Notes: generated by a model not told the origin, from the sequence alone. A stretch of 64,000 nt of DNA from Rhynchopus euleeides (GCA_963210315.1 OY723310.1:1845606-1909605); one strand, 5' to 3'; positions 1-11,524 are shown, numbered from the stretch's first letter. Numbers and translations are program-made.

Positions 1-3000
1 TTCCAGGACCACACGGGCTCGCAGGACTTGCCGATCATCCCACTGCTGAAGGCGGCGAAGGGTGAGGTGCGTGGGAAGATCAAGTTCAACTGCGGCGCAC
101 AGCACCCACGTGAGAACCTGGACATGATGGACCTGGACCTGGCGGCAACGGGGCAGTGCCCGTGGTGGTTCTTCGGCACCAACCTGTGTGAGGAGCACGA
201 CGATCCGCGCCTGCGCATCTGCATGCCCGACTACTGCCCGCTGTGGATGCGCGACCCCGACACGAAGGAGGATGTCGCGTGTATCTTCGAGTCGGACCTG
301 CTGCCGCACAGACGCTTCAGGCACATGACGCACAGGCTGGAGCTGCCGCTGCGCGAGAAGACGATCTACCTGGAGCAGAGCCTGATGCCTCTGTGACATT
401 GCGAACTGGGACCCTGCGTGGAAGGGCCGCATTATCGCGTTCGACACGCCCGACGCGTCGTCGGTGTGCACACGTACCGACCATGCCATCCTCGCGTCGA
501 AGGTGGGTGTGAAGGCGTTCATCAACCTCGGTGGGCGCATCCTGCACGGCAGAGGCGAGTACATCGATGTGCCTGTCGGGTCGTTGATGCGCAGCTTTGA
601 GGCATCTGCGGCAAAGGACATGTTCAAGACGAAGGGCACGAAGCTGTCAGATTTTGCTTTCGAGCTGGAGATCGTGTACGAAATTCCGCCCGTGGTGGTG
701 GCCAACGCGACGCGGATGGTGCGGCAGCAGCAGGACTTGCTGCCGACTGCTGAGGAGGACACCGACACGCTGGGGCAGGAGCCGGCGGCGATTGCAGGCT
801 TTGCGCTCATCCCGCTGGTGCTGGTGGGGTTCGCCGTCAAGCTGTGGCACGGACGTGCGAACAGCATCCCGCTGCCGCCTGCAAGCGGGGTGCCCCTGAG
901 TTTGGGGTCCACAGGGCTGTCGCTGTCGCTGGCCTCGCTGCTGGTGGCGGTGACGTTTGTGCTCGTGTACAGCGCAGGGCAGGAGGCTGCAGACGCGCAG
1001 CGCGACAGCAAGGCGGAGGTGACGCAGGTGATGCAGAGGCGCGAGCAGCTGACGCAGAGCACGCTGAGCCGGACGTACCTGAAGACTGCTGTCTACGGCA
1101 TGCAGTATGCTGTCGGTGGGCATGCGATGGGTGACATGCGTGCCAGGTGGAACGTCATCCACGACACGCTCTTCGCCTTGGGGAAGAAACGCACCGCGGC
1201 ACAGTGGGCCGATCTCGTGAACATATTGAAGGCCATGACTCAAAGGAAGAGCTTGGAGCGCACCACTGCCGGCATCATGGTGCAGGTGCTGATGTTTGAT
1301 GGCTTCGTGTGGGATGAGCAGGGCGTTGTCAACGACCCGGCGTCATACATGACGAATGGAACACAGAAGTTTCTGAACGAAACAAACCTGCCGAATATGC
1401 ACGACTACCTCCGCTACGGTTGGTTCCATGTCCTTTTGGACCCCTACGCCATGGAACGCTCGGCATCAGACCCACTGCGGCACCTGTACTGGGGCGACCT
1501 GCCAGAAGGGTACGCAGACATCTTTGAGTGGGACCGTGACCCACGGTATGGGTCGGAGTATGGCGGCCGCATGTACGCCTCCGAGTATCAGATGTCTTCA
1601 CCATACGGGCTTGACCAGGCGCGCTACACTGCACCCTACTGGTTGCAGATACACCCGGTGGCGGACGAGAATTCGCAGGTCGTGAATGACAAGGAGGGCC
1701 TGGTGGTGGTGGCGATATCTCTGGACCAGCTCAACCGCTACATGAGGAACAGCATCACATCCGACGGGTTGAAGAACCCGCTGCAGGAGAACATGACCTA
1801 CGCTGTGTTCACGGCAGATGGGTTGGTTGTGGGCTCCAACACAGAGAGGGAACAGGCGTGGCGTGTCGTGGAGGACTACGGCGATGAGTACGGGGCGCAA
1901 GGCGACGGTCAATACGTTGGCCAGAAGGGGTTCCAGGTGTTCACCATGAAGAACTCACTGCAGTGGCAGATCAACGCATTGGCACACATGCTGGAGAGGG
2001 AGTACGGCTGCAAAGGACCCCAGTGGGGAGCTGCTCACACGCACCTTCCGTGCACGTGACTACTACAACGGCTACCGCACGGAACTCATGTGGCTGGACT
2101 TCGAGGGCTCCGCTGGCGACGCGAGCTGGCACAACTGGGACGCATGGGTGTCGTGCCGTGGAGGGGGCACGGGGTGCTACCGCTTCGAGCAGGGGCGTGT
2201 GGGGCGTGCGCTATACCTGGATGGGACTGGTGCCGTGTCCGTGTCGCCGTACCTGACAACACGTGTGCCGCGTGTGGCACAGACACGCACAGGCAGAGGG
2301 GCGTGGCGCAGCAGTGTGGCGCGGTACAACTCCTCCATGCCGTGGGGCAACGTGCCGGATGCCATCGTGACGCAGCGCAACCCACGCCCCAGCGTGCAGG
2401 GCGAGCGGTGGCAGCCTGTGGTGCGGGACAGGATCTTTGCCGGGAACGACTATGCGGTGTCCTTCTGGGTGCGGCGTGGCAGCGCCATGGCAGGCAGGCG
2501 CGGCATCCTGTTTGCAGACTCGCTCACCCCTGACTCCAACATCCGCATCTACGACGACGGGGCGCTGCTGATCAGCATCGTGTCCTTCGGGTGCAGGACG
2601 GCACCCATCTCAGACATGCCGCTGGAGGAGTGGGTCTTCGTCACGGCGGTCGTGCGGTTTGCAAAGCGGCGTGCTCTGGGGTCGTGTGCGGTGTACGTCA
2701 ACGGGGTGCAGCGCACCAAGAGCCTGATGGCGATGTTTCTGGAGCTCAGCAAGCCGACTTACAACATGTCTGTGGGACACGGCTTCGTGGGGCACATTGA
2801 CGAGCTGAAGGTGCACAACCAGTCCCTGAGCAAGGGCATGGTGGGTGCACTGATGCAGAGCGAGGGCAGGGATGGTCGTTTCGTGCCAGACACCGAGCTG
2901 ACGGTTGCGCTGGCGGTGGACAGTGCCAACGACCAGCACAACTTCGTTCCGTGGATGTGCGCCGTTATGGTGCCACAGGAGGACATCGTGCGCAAGTCCA

Positions 3001-4282
3001 AGGAGTACGGGGTGTTGCTGGACAAAGTGATGGATACGCAGAACGACAACACAGAGCGCAAAGTCGAGCGCAAGACGGCAGCGGCTGTGGTGCTGATTGT
3101 GGGTATCCTGATCGTATCGCTGCTGGCCTTCGTCACCTTCAACGGCTTCCTCACCCAGCCGTTTGCGGTGTTTGCGCGCGATATCACACAAGTGTCGCAG
3201 ATCGACCTTGACGCCATCCAGGAAGACCACAGCACGTCGCTGCTGCAGGAGATCAACGTAATGAAGAGTGCGATGCATGTGCTGGTGGCGAACATGAAGA
3301 CCTACAAGAGCTTCATGCCCCTCACCATGCAGCAGACCCTGCTCAACCAGGAGGAGGAAGAATGCGACGAGCCCGAGTTCAGCTCGCGTCGCAGCCTGTC
3401 TAGCAGCAAGCAAGCCAGCAGCTCCTCCTCAAAGAGCAACTCGCATTCGCATTCGCACTCCACTCGCATGCTGGCCACGAAGGCGCTTGCGGACTCCCTC
3501 GCAAAGAAGAACATGTCCTTCCTGATGGCCAACGTGGTGGGCTTCCACGATGGGGTGCTGGTGGGCCGCGAGACACAGGTCATCGAACGCCACAGCAGCT
3601 ACGTCGAGATGCTCCTGGAGGTTGTGGTGCTCCGGCGCGGCGTGCCTGAGACCTTCAGCGGAGACAGGATGCTTGCCACATTCAACGGAGCACGCACCAA
3701 CACGCAGCACCGCCTTGACGTCGGGCGGGCCGGCCTTCAACTCGTCAACCAGTCAGAAACGCGTGTCGGAATGAAGCTGTCAGCGGGGGCGGCTTCTGGC
3801 GCGGTGCGTGCGGGGCACATCGGAACAGACACGATGAAACGCTACTCCGCTCTGGGGAAAACTGTCTCCTGGGTGCATGTTCTTGAACGCTTTGCCAAGC
3901 ACAACGGCTACGGGTGTGTTGTGGACTCGTCGATCTTCGAGGCTTGCACGACAAACTTTGTCTTCAACCACTGCGCATTCGTGAAGAGCGAGAAGGCACC
4001 GGGTGTGAAGAGCACCGTACCCAGCCTTGTCTCAGCCCTCGTCGAGGAGATGGAGGTGGAGGAGACGGAGTGGATGTACCAGCTGCAGGAGGCCGGCGAC
4101 AAGGCTTCAGGTGTGAACACAGCCTTCAAGCATGCACAGGAAGGCGATTGGGATGCGTTGGCGAAGTTGGTGTCGAGCCTCTCCCCTGACACAAAGGACT
4201 GCCAGGCGAAGCTTCTCCACGTAAGCTTCTCCACGTGATGGTCCAGCAGCGCGAGATTGTCGGTGTCGAGGTGGTCATGTGA
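1..4282 (+). CDS. Receptor-like transmembrane protein with LamG-like and class III cyclase-like domains (5' end missing)
   Basis: The reading runs from the left edge to a TGA at 4280-4282. A luminal or extracellular N-terminal part resembles a PA-type domain (GRIIAFDTPD, then AFINLGGR). Two hydrophobic segments follow (about 783-850 and 900-970), then a large sensor-like region (about 980-2000), a LamG/concanavalin-like region (about 2100-2870), a third membrane segment (about 3078-3155), and a C-terminal region resembling a class III nucleotide cyclase (about 3520-3960). Cyclase landmarks are GDRMLATF and GHIGTDTMKRYSALG. The first metal-binding Asp position reads as Asn (MANVVGF), so the domain may be catalytically inactive. 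Two GT..AG introns restore the frame: 2002-2023 (22 nt) and 4221-4246 (26 nt; ending at 4249 also keeps the frame). A further frame change near 386-396 (frame 1 to frame 2) fits no GT-AG intron I could find; it may be an assembly indel or a non-canonical intron. The domain order resembles receptor-type cyclases; any signalling role is inferred. Confidence 0.72.
2002..2023 (+). other. 22-nt intron
   Basis: GT at 2002 and AG at 2022-2023. Removing these 22 nt joins frame 2 to frame 0 and gives a continuous, sensible protein across the junction. Without removal, the upstream frame stops at 2059. Confidence 0.6.
4221..4246 (+). other. Terminal short intron (26 or 29 nt)
   Basis: Begins GTAAG; possible AG ends are at 4246 and 4249, and both keep the frame. 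Splicing replaces the stop at 4236-4238 with a C-terminus ending EVVM and a TGA at 4280-4282. Confidence 0.5.
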
Positions 4283-5717
4283 GCGGCGTCTCCGCAACTA
4301 TTCTGCGGGAGACAATATTCAAACGAGGGCTCTGCAGCCGTGCAAGATGTGAAGCATGGCACCTACACCCCCCGTCCCCCCTTCTTTTGCACCCGATTTT
4401 GGACCCGTTGACTGATTGTATAATTTAGTGCATATAGCTTCCGACGCCCCTGCTTCTGTTGTCTCGTGTTCACATGTGCTCCACACCCACATCAATTCAG
4501 CGGGTGGTGGAAGCGCCAACACACCATCACAAGGGAAGGATGAGCACGGTTGCTACGGTTTTTGTGTGGCACGATGTCTGACCCCAGATAGTCCCAGTGT
4601 GATGTCCAGATAATAGTTGAATAACGAAGTGTGCCGCCTTCTGGTGGTTTTGATTTTTTTTTCCCGTGTGGTGGCCCTGCAAATCTTCGGGGCCTTTGCT
4701 CGGAACTGCAGTGGCACAGAGCGAATCACCCTTCGAAAGAGAACCTCCGTCAAAAAGACGAACAGCGTACCGCCCCCCAACAGCTTCGTGTGAGAGAGGT
4801 AGGTTGCCGTTACATAGTCTCGTGGTTTCGCACTTCCAGCAGGCACGTATTTCCCGTGTGTTTCGTGCGCCCCACATTTTTATCGTCTGGGGTTCGTGCA
4901 GGAGCCTTCCTGGTGAATCCGAAGGTGCATTTTGTCAGTTATCGCGGGCCACAGGTCGGTGCTGGGTGAGAGCTGATTTTTCCTTTGCCTGCCAGAATTC
5001 CTCCTGGTAGTCTCGCCCGCGTGATCAAGAACTTAGAAGACAACCACCATGAGTGCTAGTTCACCCTTTATTCCCTTGGTTCTGCAACAGGGGCTCCTGT
5101 CAGTGTCGAAAAGATAGTAGGCAGCGCTTTGGGCGACAAATACAACATCCTCATCAGCAGGCTGTGGGGTTGCTTTTGTTTTGCCCGGATTTGGTCCACA
5201 ATCAACATCCTTTTCTTTTGTACCAGACACACCTGTGTGTCAGAGGAAATGCGACAGACACATTGGTGTTATCGAAATAGGGGCAACTTCGCACGAACGG
5301 GGCACGAAATATCAGGGTGGGCCCTTTTTAAACCGGACTCATCACACCGTCGCCTTCTTGCACGAATCGACATCACGGGTAGATATCCCTGTGACGTCGG
5401 TCAATACAGGTTGGGCGATGGGCAAATTACTCGTCTCCGAGACTAAACAGAGACTTCGTGGTCTTAGGCATATGACCACACCCCGTTCTTTTCCATATTG
5501 ATGTACTCATCTGAATCAGTCCGATGACGACCCGACATCAATACCAGCCCAGATTTGCACCATGTAACGTGACATTGTCTGCCGACGGAGTTGTGCCCAA
5601 CAACTGACGGCAGAGCGACAACAAAATTACCACCCGAGCGAACCCATCCTGGTTGTCGAGTTTTGTGCAATAGGTGTTCCCCTTCGGTGGACCATGTGTA
5701 GTCGTGAATACCACCGA

Positions 5718-5795
5718 TACCTGGGACTCCCGTGGTTAAGCCCCCCCCTGGAGGCGATTTTCGGGGGGGGACTTATACACGGGGGGTCCCAGGTA
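5718..5795. repeat. Imperfect hairpin repeat (MITE-like)
   Basis: The left arm starts TACCTGGGAC and the right arm ends GTCCCAGGTA. The arms are complementary over most of their length, including the C-run/G-run and the GTG/CAC blocks, around a short centre. A related half-copy lies at about 33195-33250 (ACCTGGGACCCCCGTG, then GGCGATTTTCGG), so this is a dispersed family. Confidence 0.55.
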
Positions 5796-5994
5796 CATCG
5801 ATGAACTATAGACCGTACCTACGTAGCTCCACACGGTTTTCAGGGGACCACGGTGGGTATGTATTGGCAGGATAGTTCCTATTGCCCTCCGAAACCCGCA
5901 CGGGTCGGGAATTTTGGACTGGCTGGTAAGAACCACAACCACCCGAGTCAGTCTTGGCTGTGTCTGCTGCATGACGTCACATGAACTCTAAGGA

Positions 5995-6115
5995 TTTCCG
6001 AAGGAAAATTCCCTCCAATTATTCCAATTAGCTAATTGGAGCCACGATCGTGGCGATCGTGGTTTTTTTCCCCACGATCGTGGAAAAAAGTTAATTGGAG
6101 GCTAATTGGACCGAT
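5995..6115. repeat. Palindrome group CCACGATCGTGG
   Basis: CCACGATCGTGG occurs twice, with an overlapping CGATCGTGG between. These are flanked by AATTAGCTAATTGG on the left and GGCTAATTGGA on the right. The outer arms are inverted relative to each other, so the block can fold as nested stems. Confidence 0.5.
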
Positions 6116-6330
6116 CGTCGCCATACCGTGAATAAATTATTTTTTTTTCTTTTTTTCTTGGTGGGATTTTTCCCGTATTGCCTGTGGTTTTCATGAACCA
6201 CCCAAATTTCGCCTGAATTTTGTGCATGTATCGGCCCGGATAGACCCGGACAGGCATGTATTGTCCCGTTCTGGCCTGTTTAGGTCGGCTGGAGGACGTT
6301 AAAGGAGTGCCGTCTCGCTGAGGGTTTCTC

Positions 6331-6760
6331 TTTGGTGTTGGTGGGCCAACACCAAAGATAACACCATCTACGAGGTTGCCCTGACATTTTCCACACCTCT
6401 GCGAGGTTGCCCCGATATTTTCCACACCTCTGCGAGGTTGCCCCGGGATTTTCCACACCTCTGCGAGGTTGCCCCGGGATTTTCCACACCTCTGCGAGGT
6501 TGCCCCGATATTTTCCACACCTCTGCGAGGTTGCCCCGGGATTTTCCACACCTCTGCGAGGTTGCCCCGGGATTTTCCACACCTCTGCGAGGTTGCCCCG
6601 ATATTTTCCACACCTCTGCGAGGTTGCCCCGATATTTTCCACACCTCTGCGAGGTTGCCCCGGGATTTTCCACACCTCTACGAGGTTGCCCCGACATTTT
6701 CCACACCTCTGCGAGGTTGCCCCGATATTTTCCACACCTCTACGTTGGTGGGCCAACACC
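6331..6760. repeat. 31-bp minisatellite flanked by palindromes
   Basis: Twelve tandem copies of a 31-bp unit (about 6368-6740) with core GCGAGGTTGCCCCG and ATTTTCCACAC. Variation is mainly at one dinucleotide (GG, AT or AC). On the left is a hairpin with an 11-bp stem (TTTGGTGTTGG, loop TGGG, then the complement; 6331-6356). On the right is a shorter copy (GTTGGTGGGCCAACACC, 6744-6760). Because 31 is not a multiple of 3, all frames read through the array; the apparent ORFs are by-products. Confidence 0.85.
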
Positions 6761-6783
6761 AGGAGAGGGTTCCGATATATGAT

Positions 6784-7269
6784 CTACGTCAAACAGGTGG
6801 GGAGAGCAACCTTGGCAGGGGGACTCAAACTCCCCCAGTGTGCGCAAGAGAACACGATGCCGACCGTTCCCCGCCCCACCCGCATATCCTTTTGCCCCAG
6901 TCTGGGGTTATTGCTGCTGTATTGCGGAGCAGCCGGTATGTTGCAGCACGGCATCCCGTTGCGGATCAGGGAACACACCCTATGGCGTAGCTCCTTCCGC
7001 GACCACGGGCTCGGCAGCTCGGTGCACTGCACCAGCACCACGTCGCTCTCCCGCAGGAACGGGAGCACCTCCTCACCCACCTCCTTAAACTCTGTCGTCC
7101 AGAGGTCGTTCCGCTTCAGCAACCGGTATCCCGGAGTGGACGGGAGGTAGCCCTCCTCTGTGAGGGTCGTCTGCACAAGCTGTGCAGTCATGCCCACGGG
7201 CAGATCCTTCGGGATCACACGGCGCTGCGCGCTGGTGATCACGGAAACCTCGACCACGAGTCGAGGCAT
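6784..7269 (-). CDS. Hypothetical protein, possible beta-grasp-like N-terminus
   Basis: An open frame on the minus strand. The most protein-like part starts at the ATG whose first base is 7269 (MPRLVVEVSV) and continues through about 90 residues with alternating hydrophobic positions (ILES-type strands, EVLPFLRESDVVLVQCTE). That pattern could be a ubiquitin-like fold. The last 60 residues look less protein-like, so a short intron or an earlier true end is possible. I do not recognise the family, and the C-terminal boundary is uncertain. Confidence 0.35.
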   Translation of the reverse strand: MPRLVVEVSVITSAQRRVIPKDLPVGMTAQLVQTTLTEEGYLPSTPGYRLLKRNDLWTTEFKEVGEEVLPFLRESDVVLVQCTELPSPWSRKELRHRVCSLIRNGMPCCNIPAAPQYSSNNPRLGQKDMRVGRGTVGIVFSCAHWGSLSPPAKVALPTCLT

Positions 7270-7563
7270 TTCCGCAAGACCCCAAGGTCCATTTCCTATG
7301 GTGGATGGTGGTGTGATGAGATGGCCCCAGGACCTGTTCATGGTCCTGGACCACCAAGTTCTACCCCGGCCAGTGCGCGGTTTCTTGTAGTTGGTTGTGT
7401 TGTTGTTCGTGGAGCACATATTATCGTGCGAAGAGCCCGTTGGAAAGGTATGGGAGAAACCTGCTGCGCCCCCCACAGTACGACAGGATGCGCGCAGGCA
7501 CCGGGCCCGAAACCTGAATGTTGATTCACCCGCCCCCGCCCCCGCCCCAGCTTCCCCGCCCAC

Positions 7564-8455
7564 CTGATCTTCTCAAGTTACCCCTGGTGGTCCACCGACG
7601 GGCAAAATCAAGCGAATCTGGAGAGTAGTTGTCCGTATCCAGCCCGGCATTGAGTGTTCTGGGGTGCGTTCTGCGCCACTGCGTGGCAACGAGCTCCTGG
7701 AACGGGGAAAACGGGGGCCGCAAAAAACGGGGCCCAAACGGGTTTTTGGGCACGAACAGGGCACGAAATATCAGGGGGTCGATAACACCACACATGGAAG
7801 GATTCGGTGCGCAGCGACGCTCCTCATTGTCCTTCTCTATCTTCTTTGCTCTGCTGTCATTCCACTTTCTGTACTTCAGGCAGGTCAGCCGAGGCGACGC
7901 ACACAGGGGTGGGGGTGAGAGAGAGAGAGAAGTGTTTTAAAAAATGGTGGATGCGTGCAATGCAAGCAAGTGACAGACTCCTGAAGTGTGTCAGTAGTAT
8001 TTTTGCAGCGGCCGTGTTCTCCACAGGGATGTTCCCTGCGGGTTTGCGGGTCAGGGGTGTGTTCTCAGAGTGCCCGTCCGTGTTTCCACAGGGGCCTGCG
8101 ATTCTCTGAAGAATCTTTGGAGTCAGGTGGTGGCTCTCCTCCAACTTTAAATCCCCCAAAGCCCTTGCACCTGATGTCAGGATCTCCCCCTCTTTAGTGT
8201 TCAGAGCTGTGCACACAACGCAGGAAACTCATGGCAGTGCAAAATCTTTCACTTTTGCAGTGCATCGCCACGCAACAGGCCGGGGTGTTTCTCGCGATGG
8301 ATGCCTGCTCTCCGGGGTTCTTTGTTCTTTATGTGTGGCACACAGCAAGATTGTTTCTACCCAGTGTTTTAGGATGTACACTCCTTGCACAGGTTTTGAG
8401 GATGCTTTCACACACCCCGCACACAGGCTGTGGGGTAGTCAGCGTTCGAAGAACT
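7564..8455. other. No gene seen
   Basis: Contains a second copy of the short repeat ending GGGCACGAAATATCAGGG (about 7750-7775; first copy about 5300). Otherwise I see no coding sequence or RNA gene here. Confidence 0.4.
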
Positions 8456-8650
8456 CACAGTGGCCTAGTCAAGGTTTTGACCAGGCCTGCCCCTGGTCAA
8501 GAAGGGGCCTGGTCAGCGACCTGGTCATGACCAGGGGTACAGGGCATACTGGGCTGCAACCCACTGGACAATGACCAGGGGCCTGGTCAATTTTCCCTGC
8601 CTGGGCAGCCACCTCGTGCCTCCTGGCAGAACCCTGACTAGGCCACCGTG
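8456..8650. mobile_element. Small TIR element filled with CCTGGTC palindromes
   Basis: The left end reads CACAGTGGCCTAGTCAAGG; the reverse complement of the right end reads CACGGTGGCCTAGTCAGGG, so the terminal inverted repeats match over about 20 bp with two differences. The 195-bp interior is built from GACCAGG/CCTGGTC inversions, including GACCAGGGGCCTGGTC and CCTGGTCATGACCAGG. It has no coding capacity and I see no clear target-site duplication. The CACGG-type ends resemble the elements at 49991 and 53872. Confidence 0.6.
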
Positions 8651-8906
8651 CACCAGCTTTCGTCCCTCCCCCCCTTCTACCTTCTCTTGATAATGATTCA
8701 CAACGTACACCATTCCAGAGCGCGAAGAAAGGGACGTCCAGCACGCTCATTTCAAACAGTTCACAAATATTCGGCCACCATGTTCAAGCCCAACTCATCA
8801 TTTCGGGGATTTAGGAGCAGAAGCGATCGACGCAGTCCTTGCGGTGGCCTTCCTCCCCCTCCCCGCACCTCTTGCCAGAGGACTCGCAAAAAAAAAGAGA
8901 AATAAG

Positions 8907-9015
8907 GGGGGCCCTCGCTACGAGTCACTGTGAGTCACGAGTCGTCAGTTTTCAGCCAAACATGGCTGACTTCTCACTTTTTCTCACTCAGTCACACTTG
9001 GTAGCGAGGGCCCCC
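8907..9015. mobile_element. Tourist-like MITE (PIF/Harbinger type)
   Basis: A 109-bp element with exact 15-bp terminal inverted repeats (GGGGGCCCTCGCTAC), flanked on each side by AAG (8904-8906 and 9016-9018), a 3-bp target-site duplication. The interior carries CGTCAGTTTTCAGC, shared with the MITE at 43656 and the fragment near 32455. G-rich termini, 3-bp duplications and small size are features of Tourist-like MITEs. Confidence 0.75.
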
Positions 9016-9249
9016 AAGCAAAAAGAAGCGAACAGCCCAAAACCACCTCCTCCCCCCCCCCCGCCCCTCCCTCAAACAAAGCATCGCAGCCCCCCTCTCC
9101 CCCCCCCCCCCCTTCCCCCCCACATCCACCACCACCACCACCTCTGCCCACTCACACACCCCTGCACTCCAGGGCGGGAGACCGGGGTGCTGCACCCACA
9201 GAGCGCTGGAAAGGGCGCCTCCCCGACCCACACCTTTCCCCGCCCCTCG

Positions 9250-10086
9250 ATGACGGCAATCGACTTCGCAGACCTGCTCTCGGAGTGCCTCCTCGAGTCG
9301 GAAGGGGCTGCAGGTGCCGCGGCCGCACCGCTGCCCCGGGCCGAGCGGCGGTTTGCAGAGGCCTGGGGTACGGGTGCAACACAGGAGGGGGGAGGCACTG
9401 CCGGCACCACCACAACACCACCGCCGCTACCGCATCCCGACTGCTCGCTGGTGCCGGACTTCGTCACCGCAGCGGAAGCCGACGCTCTGAAGGATGTGAT
9501 CTACTCCGAGGAAGGTGCTGAAGGGAGGCCGTGGCACAACCTCCGCAACCGGCGGCTGCAGAACCTGGGGGGGTACCCCCACCCGCAGGGGTGCCTTGCT
9601 GAGGCCCTGCCGGGCTGGGCAGCCCAGGTCTGCAGGCGTGTCGAGCGGTGCGGGCTGTGGGATGCAGGGGGTCTGAACCAGGTGCTGCTGAACGAGTATG
9701 TCGCAGGACAGGGGATTGCCGCACACAAGGATGGCGACGAGCTGTACAGCACTGCGGCAGCCATTCTCTCCCTGGAGGCGGAGGCGGAGATCGTGCTCAC
9801 CCCTGACGACCCGGAGGGGGGTGAGGCCCTTCGTATAGCACTCCCGCCCAACTCGCTGTTCATCTTCCGCGGGGCGCTGTTCAGCCGCTACACCCACTGC
9901 GTCCCCTGCAGGAGCGGACCGGCAGCCCCGCCGCTGCGCCTGTCGCTCACCATGCGGCACGCGCTGCTGCCCTGCGAGGTGGGCGGGCGGGACCTGTTCC
10001 CAGGCACCCCCGAGGGGCGGTGCGAAATGGAGAGGAGGAAGAAGGCCTGGATACGGGCTGTGACAGACGTGCCGGGGAGGAAGTGA
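9250..10086 (+). CDS. AlkB-family Fe(II)/2-oxoglutarate dioxygenase (ALKBH6-like)
   Basis: 278 residues, single exon. After a low-complexity N-terminus comes the double-stranded beta-helix fold. The iron ligands are visible: His159 and Asp161 (AAHKDGDELY) and His216 (YTHCV). The 2-oxoglutarate-binding R-x5-R pair is Arg230 and Arg236 (RLSLTMR). NEYVAGQGIAAHKDG with a late Arg pair is typical of the ALKBH6/AlkB group, whose members oxidatively demethylate nucleic acids; the substrate here is unknown. The start is the ATG at 9250; the upstream open frame is proline- and histidine-rich C-tract sequence and is unlikely to be translated. Confidence 0.85.
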   Translation: MTAIDFADLLSECLLESEGAAGAAAAPLPRAERRFAEAWGTGATQEGGGTAGTTTTPPPLPHPDCSLVPDFVTAAEADALKDVIYSEEGAEGRPWHNLRNRRLQNLGGYPHPQGCLAEALPGWAAQVCRRVERCGLWDAGGLNQVLLNEYVAGQGIAAHKDGDELYSTAAAILSLEAEAEIVLTPDDPEGGEALRIALPPNSLFIFRGALFSRYTHCVPCRSGPAAPPLRLSLTMRHALLPCEVGGRDLFPGTPEGRCEMERRKKAWIRAVTDVPGRK

Positions 10087-11236
10087 GAGAAGGAAAGGGG
10101 AGGGTGGGGGGGGGGAGGGGGTGCAGTGTTTGTTGCAACGGCATCCTGCAAAGAGGGGTTGGGGTGGTGGTGGTTTAGAGGGGTGTTGTTATTGGCTGCT
10201 TGTTGGGTGGGTGCTCGGGTGTGGTAGATTTGGGGTGCATCGGTGGTGTCTTTGTGTGTGCGCTTCGAATCGCATCAAAGGCGGGGTTCCTCGGTGTGCA
10301 CCTGCTGCAAAAGTAGCTCAATGCGATCGCATTGGTCTTGTGTTTTTTACCGCCAGAGTCTTCATGCGGGGGCGCGTCGGTGTGCCACTCTGTTATGTGA
10401 GTGCAGCCTCACTTGCACTTCTCAACGATGCTCCTCTGAGCCCCCACCCCTTGCTGAAGGAGAATGGAGTTGCACGCCAGGTCCGGTGCTACGAACAGAC
10501 CGCATGATCACCTAGCCCACACTGCGTCTGCAAGAATGACGCGCGCAGGCACCGGTGGAAGCGTCCAATGCAACACTCACAGCATGGAGGCCAAGAGTTT
10601 CTCGTAATTTTTTAGTATTTTTGCCACTTGCTCAGGCTACCCAAGCAAGGGTGAGAAGGGCCTTTCAAAAGGCCTTTCAACAGTCCAGCAGTCCACCTCA
10701 GGAACGTCGGCTCCCCCTCGGCCCCCCCCCCATGCCCTCCCCCTGCTCGCCCTTGCCCAACCGCTGCTGGCTCAGGCACGACCAAACGGCTGCCTCGACG
10801 GAGGTGGACGTACCGTCGCGGCAACTCTCGTCACCTTGTGCCTCTCGGTGTCTGCGGCTGCCAACTTGCACCTTAGGTCCCTCCGTGTCACCTTGTTCCG
10901 CACGTACTCATGTTGGATCAACACTTGCCTTTCCGGAAAAGCACGCTGCCCAATTCGAGCTGGGGGAATATCCACTCATTCGGACATCCGCAAGCGCCCA
11001 CAGCCGCAACATTCCAAACGTGCCGTCCAGCGTTTTCCCACCCGGGAGATGCTGGATCCCCGACAGCAGCCGACTCCCCAATTGCATCAGAGGGAGCTGC
11101 GGGTCTGTGATGATATCCTTCTTTTCTCCACAGGGCGAAGCTGGGGGAGGGGGGGCTGGGGAAGGGGGTTTCCTTAACCTGACCCGTGCCCACCCTCACT
11201 GTGCTGCTCGTCGCGGGTGCCTGTGCCTCCTCTCTC
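10087..11236. other. No supported gene
   Basis: An open frame at 10555-11268 has Ser/Pro/Cys-rich composition and no recognisable motif, so I leave it unannotated. No tRNA or repeat of note. Confidence 0.4.
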
Positions 11237-11467
11237 CTAGCTGCTGCCAGTCAACTCCCCATCCTTGAGCGCGGCGGTCGCACGCATCTCCTTCCGCAAC
11301 GCGGCTAGCTCCTGCTCAAGCCGAGAGACCTTCGCATCGTGCTCCCTCCTGCTGGATCCGCGAATCCTGTGCCTCACCACACCGAACCCCCCCAAGGCAG
11401 GCTTCTCCACTGGAAGGTCCCCCGTCACATAACCTGACGTTACACACGGATCCCCCCGCCCCCACAT
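11237..11467 (-). CDS. Small coiled-coil protein
   Basis: A 76-residue minus-strand frame from the ATG at 11467 to the stop at 11237. The N-terminal half contains SGYVTGDLPVEKPALGGFG. The C-terminal half is a clear charged heptad pattern (VSRLEQELAALRKEMRA), predicted coiled coil. Its start is only 57 bp from the start of the divergent lyase-family gene at 11525, suggesting a shared bidirectional promoter. The size and C-terminal coil recall small mitochondrial regulators such as IF1, but I see no diagnostic motif. Function unknown. Confidence 0.45.
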   Translation of the reverse strand: MWGRGDPCVTSGYVTGDLPVEKPALGGFGVVRHRIRGSSRREHDAKVSRLEQELAALRKEMRATAALKDGELTGSS

Positions 11468-11524
11468 ACACAACCCGCACGCACCCGCATCATAACTCGT
11501 GGGTCGATCCGCACCCCTGCACCG

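Larger units (their letters stand above)
4283..6330. other. Gene-free stretch with dispersed repeats and hairpins
   Basis: No convincing coding sequence. It holds a dispersed motif (about 4464-4525, shared with 44370-44402), a hairpin at 5718-5795, a palindrome group at 5995-6110, and a short sequence (about 5293-5325) that recurs at 7745-7775. Confidence 0.5.

Noticed and set aside
383..424. Short intron to explain the frame change near 390
   Set aside because: All GT..AG or GC..AG pairs I tried give the wrong frame, so I report it as unexplained.
6368..6760. Long open frames on both strands across the 31-bp array
   Set aside because: A 31-bp unit without stops is open in all three frames; the peptides are simple repeats with no other support.
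10555..11268. 237-codon plus-strand frame
   Set aside because: Ser/Pro/Cys-rich, no motif, no repeat of codon bias seen in supported genes.
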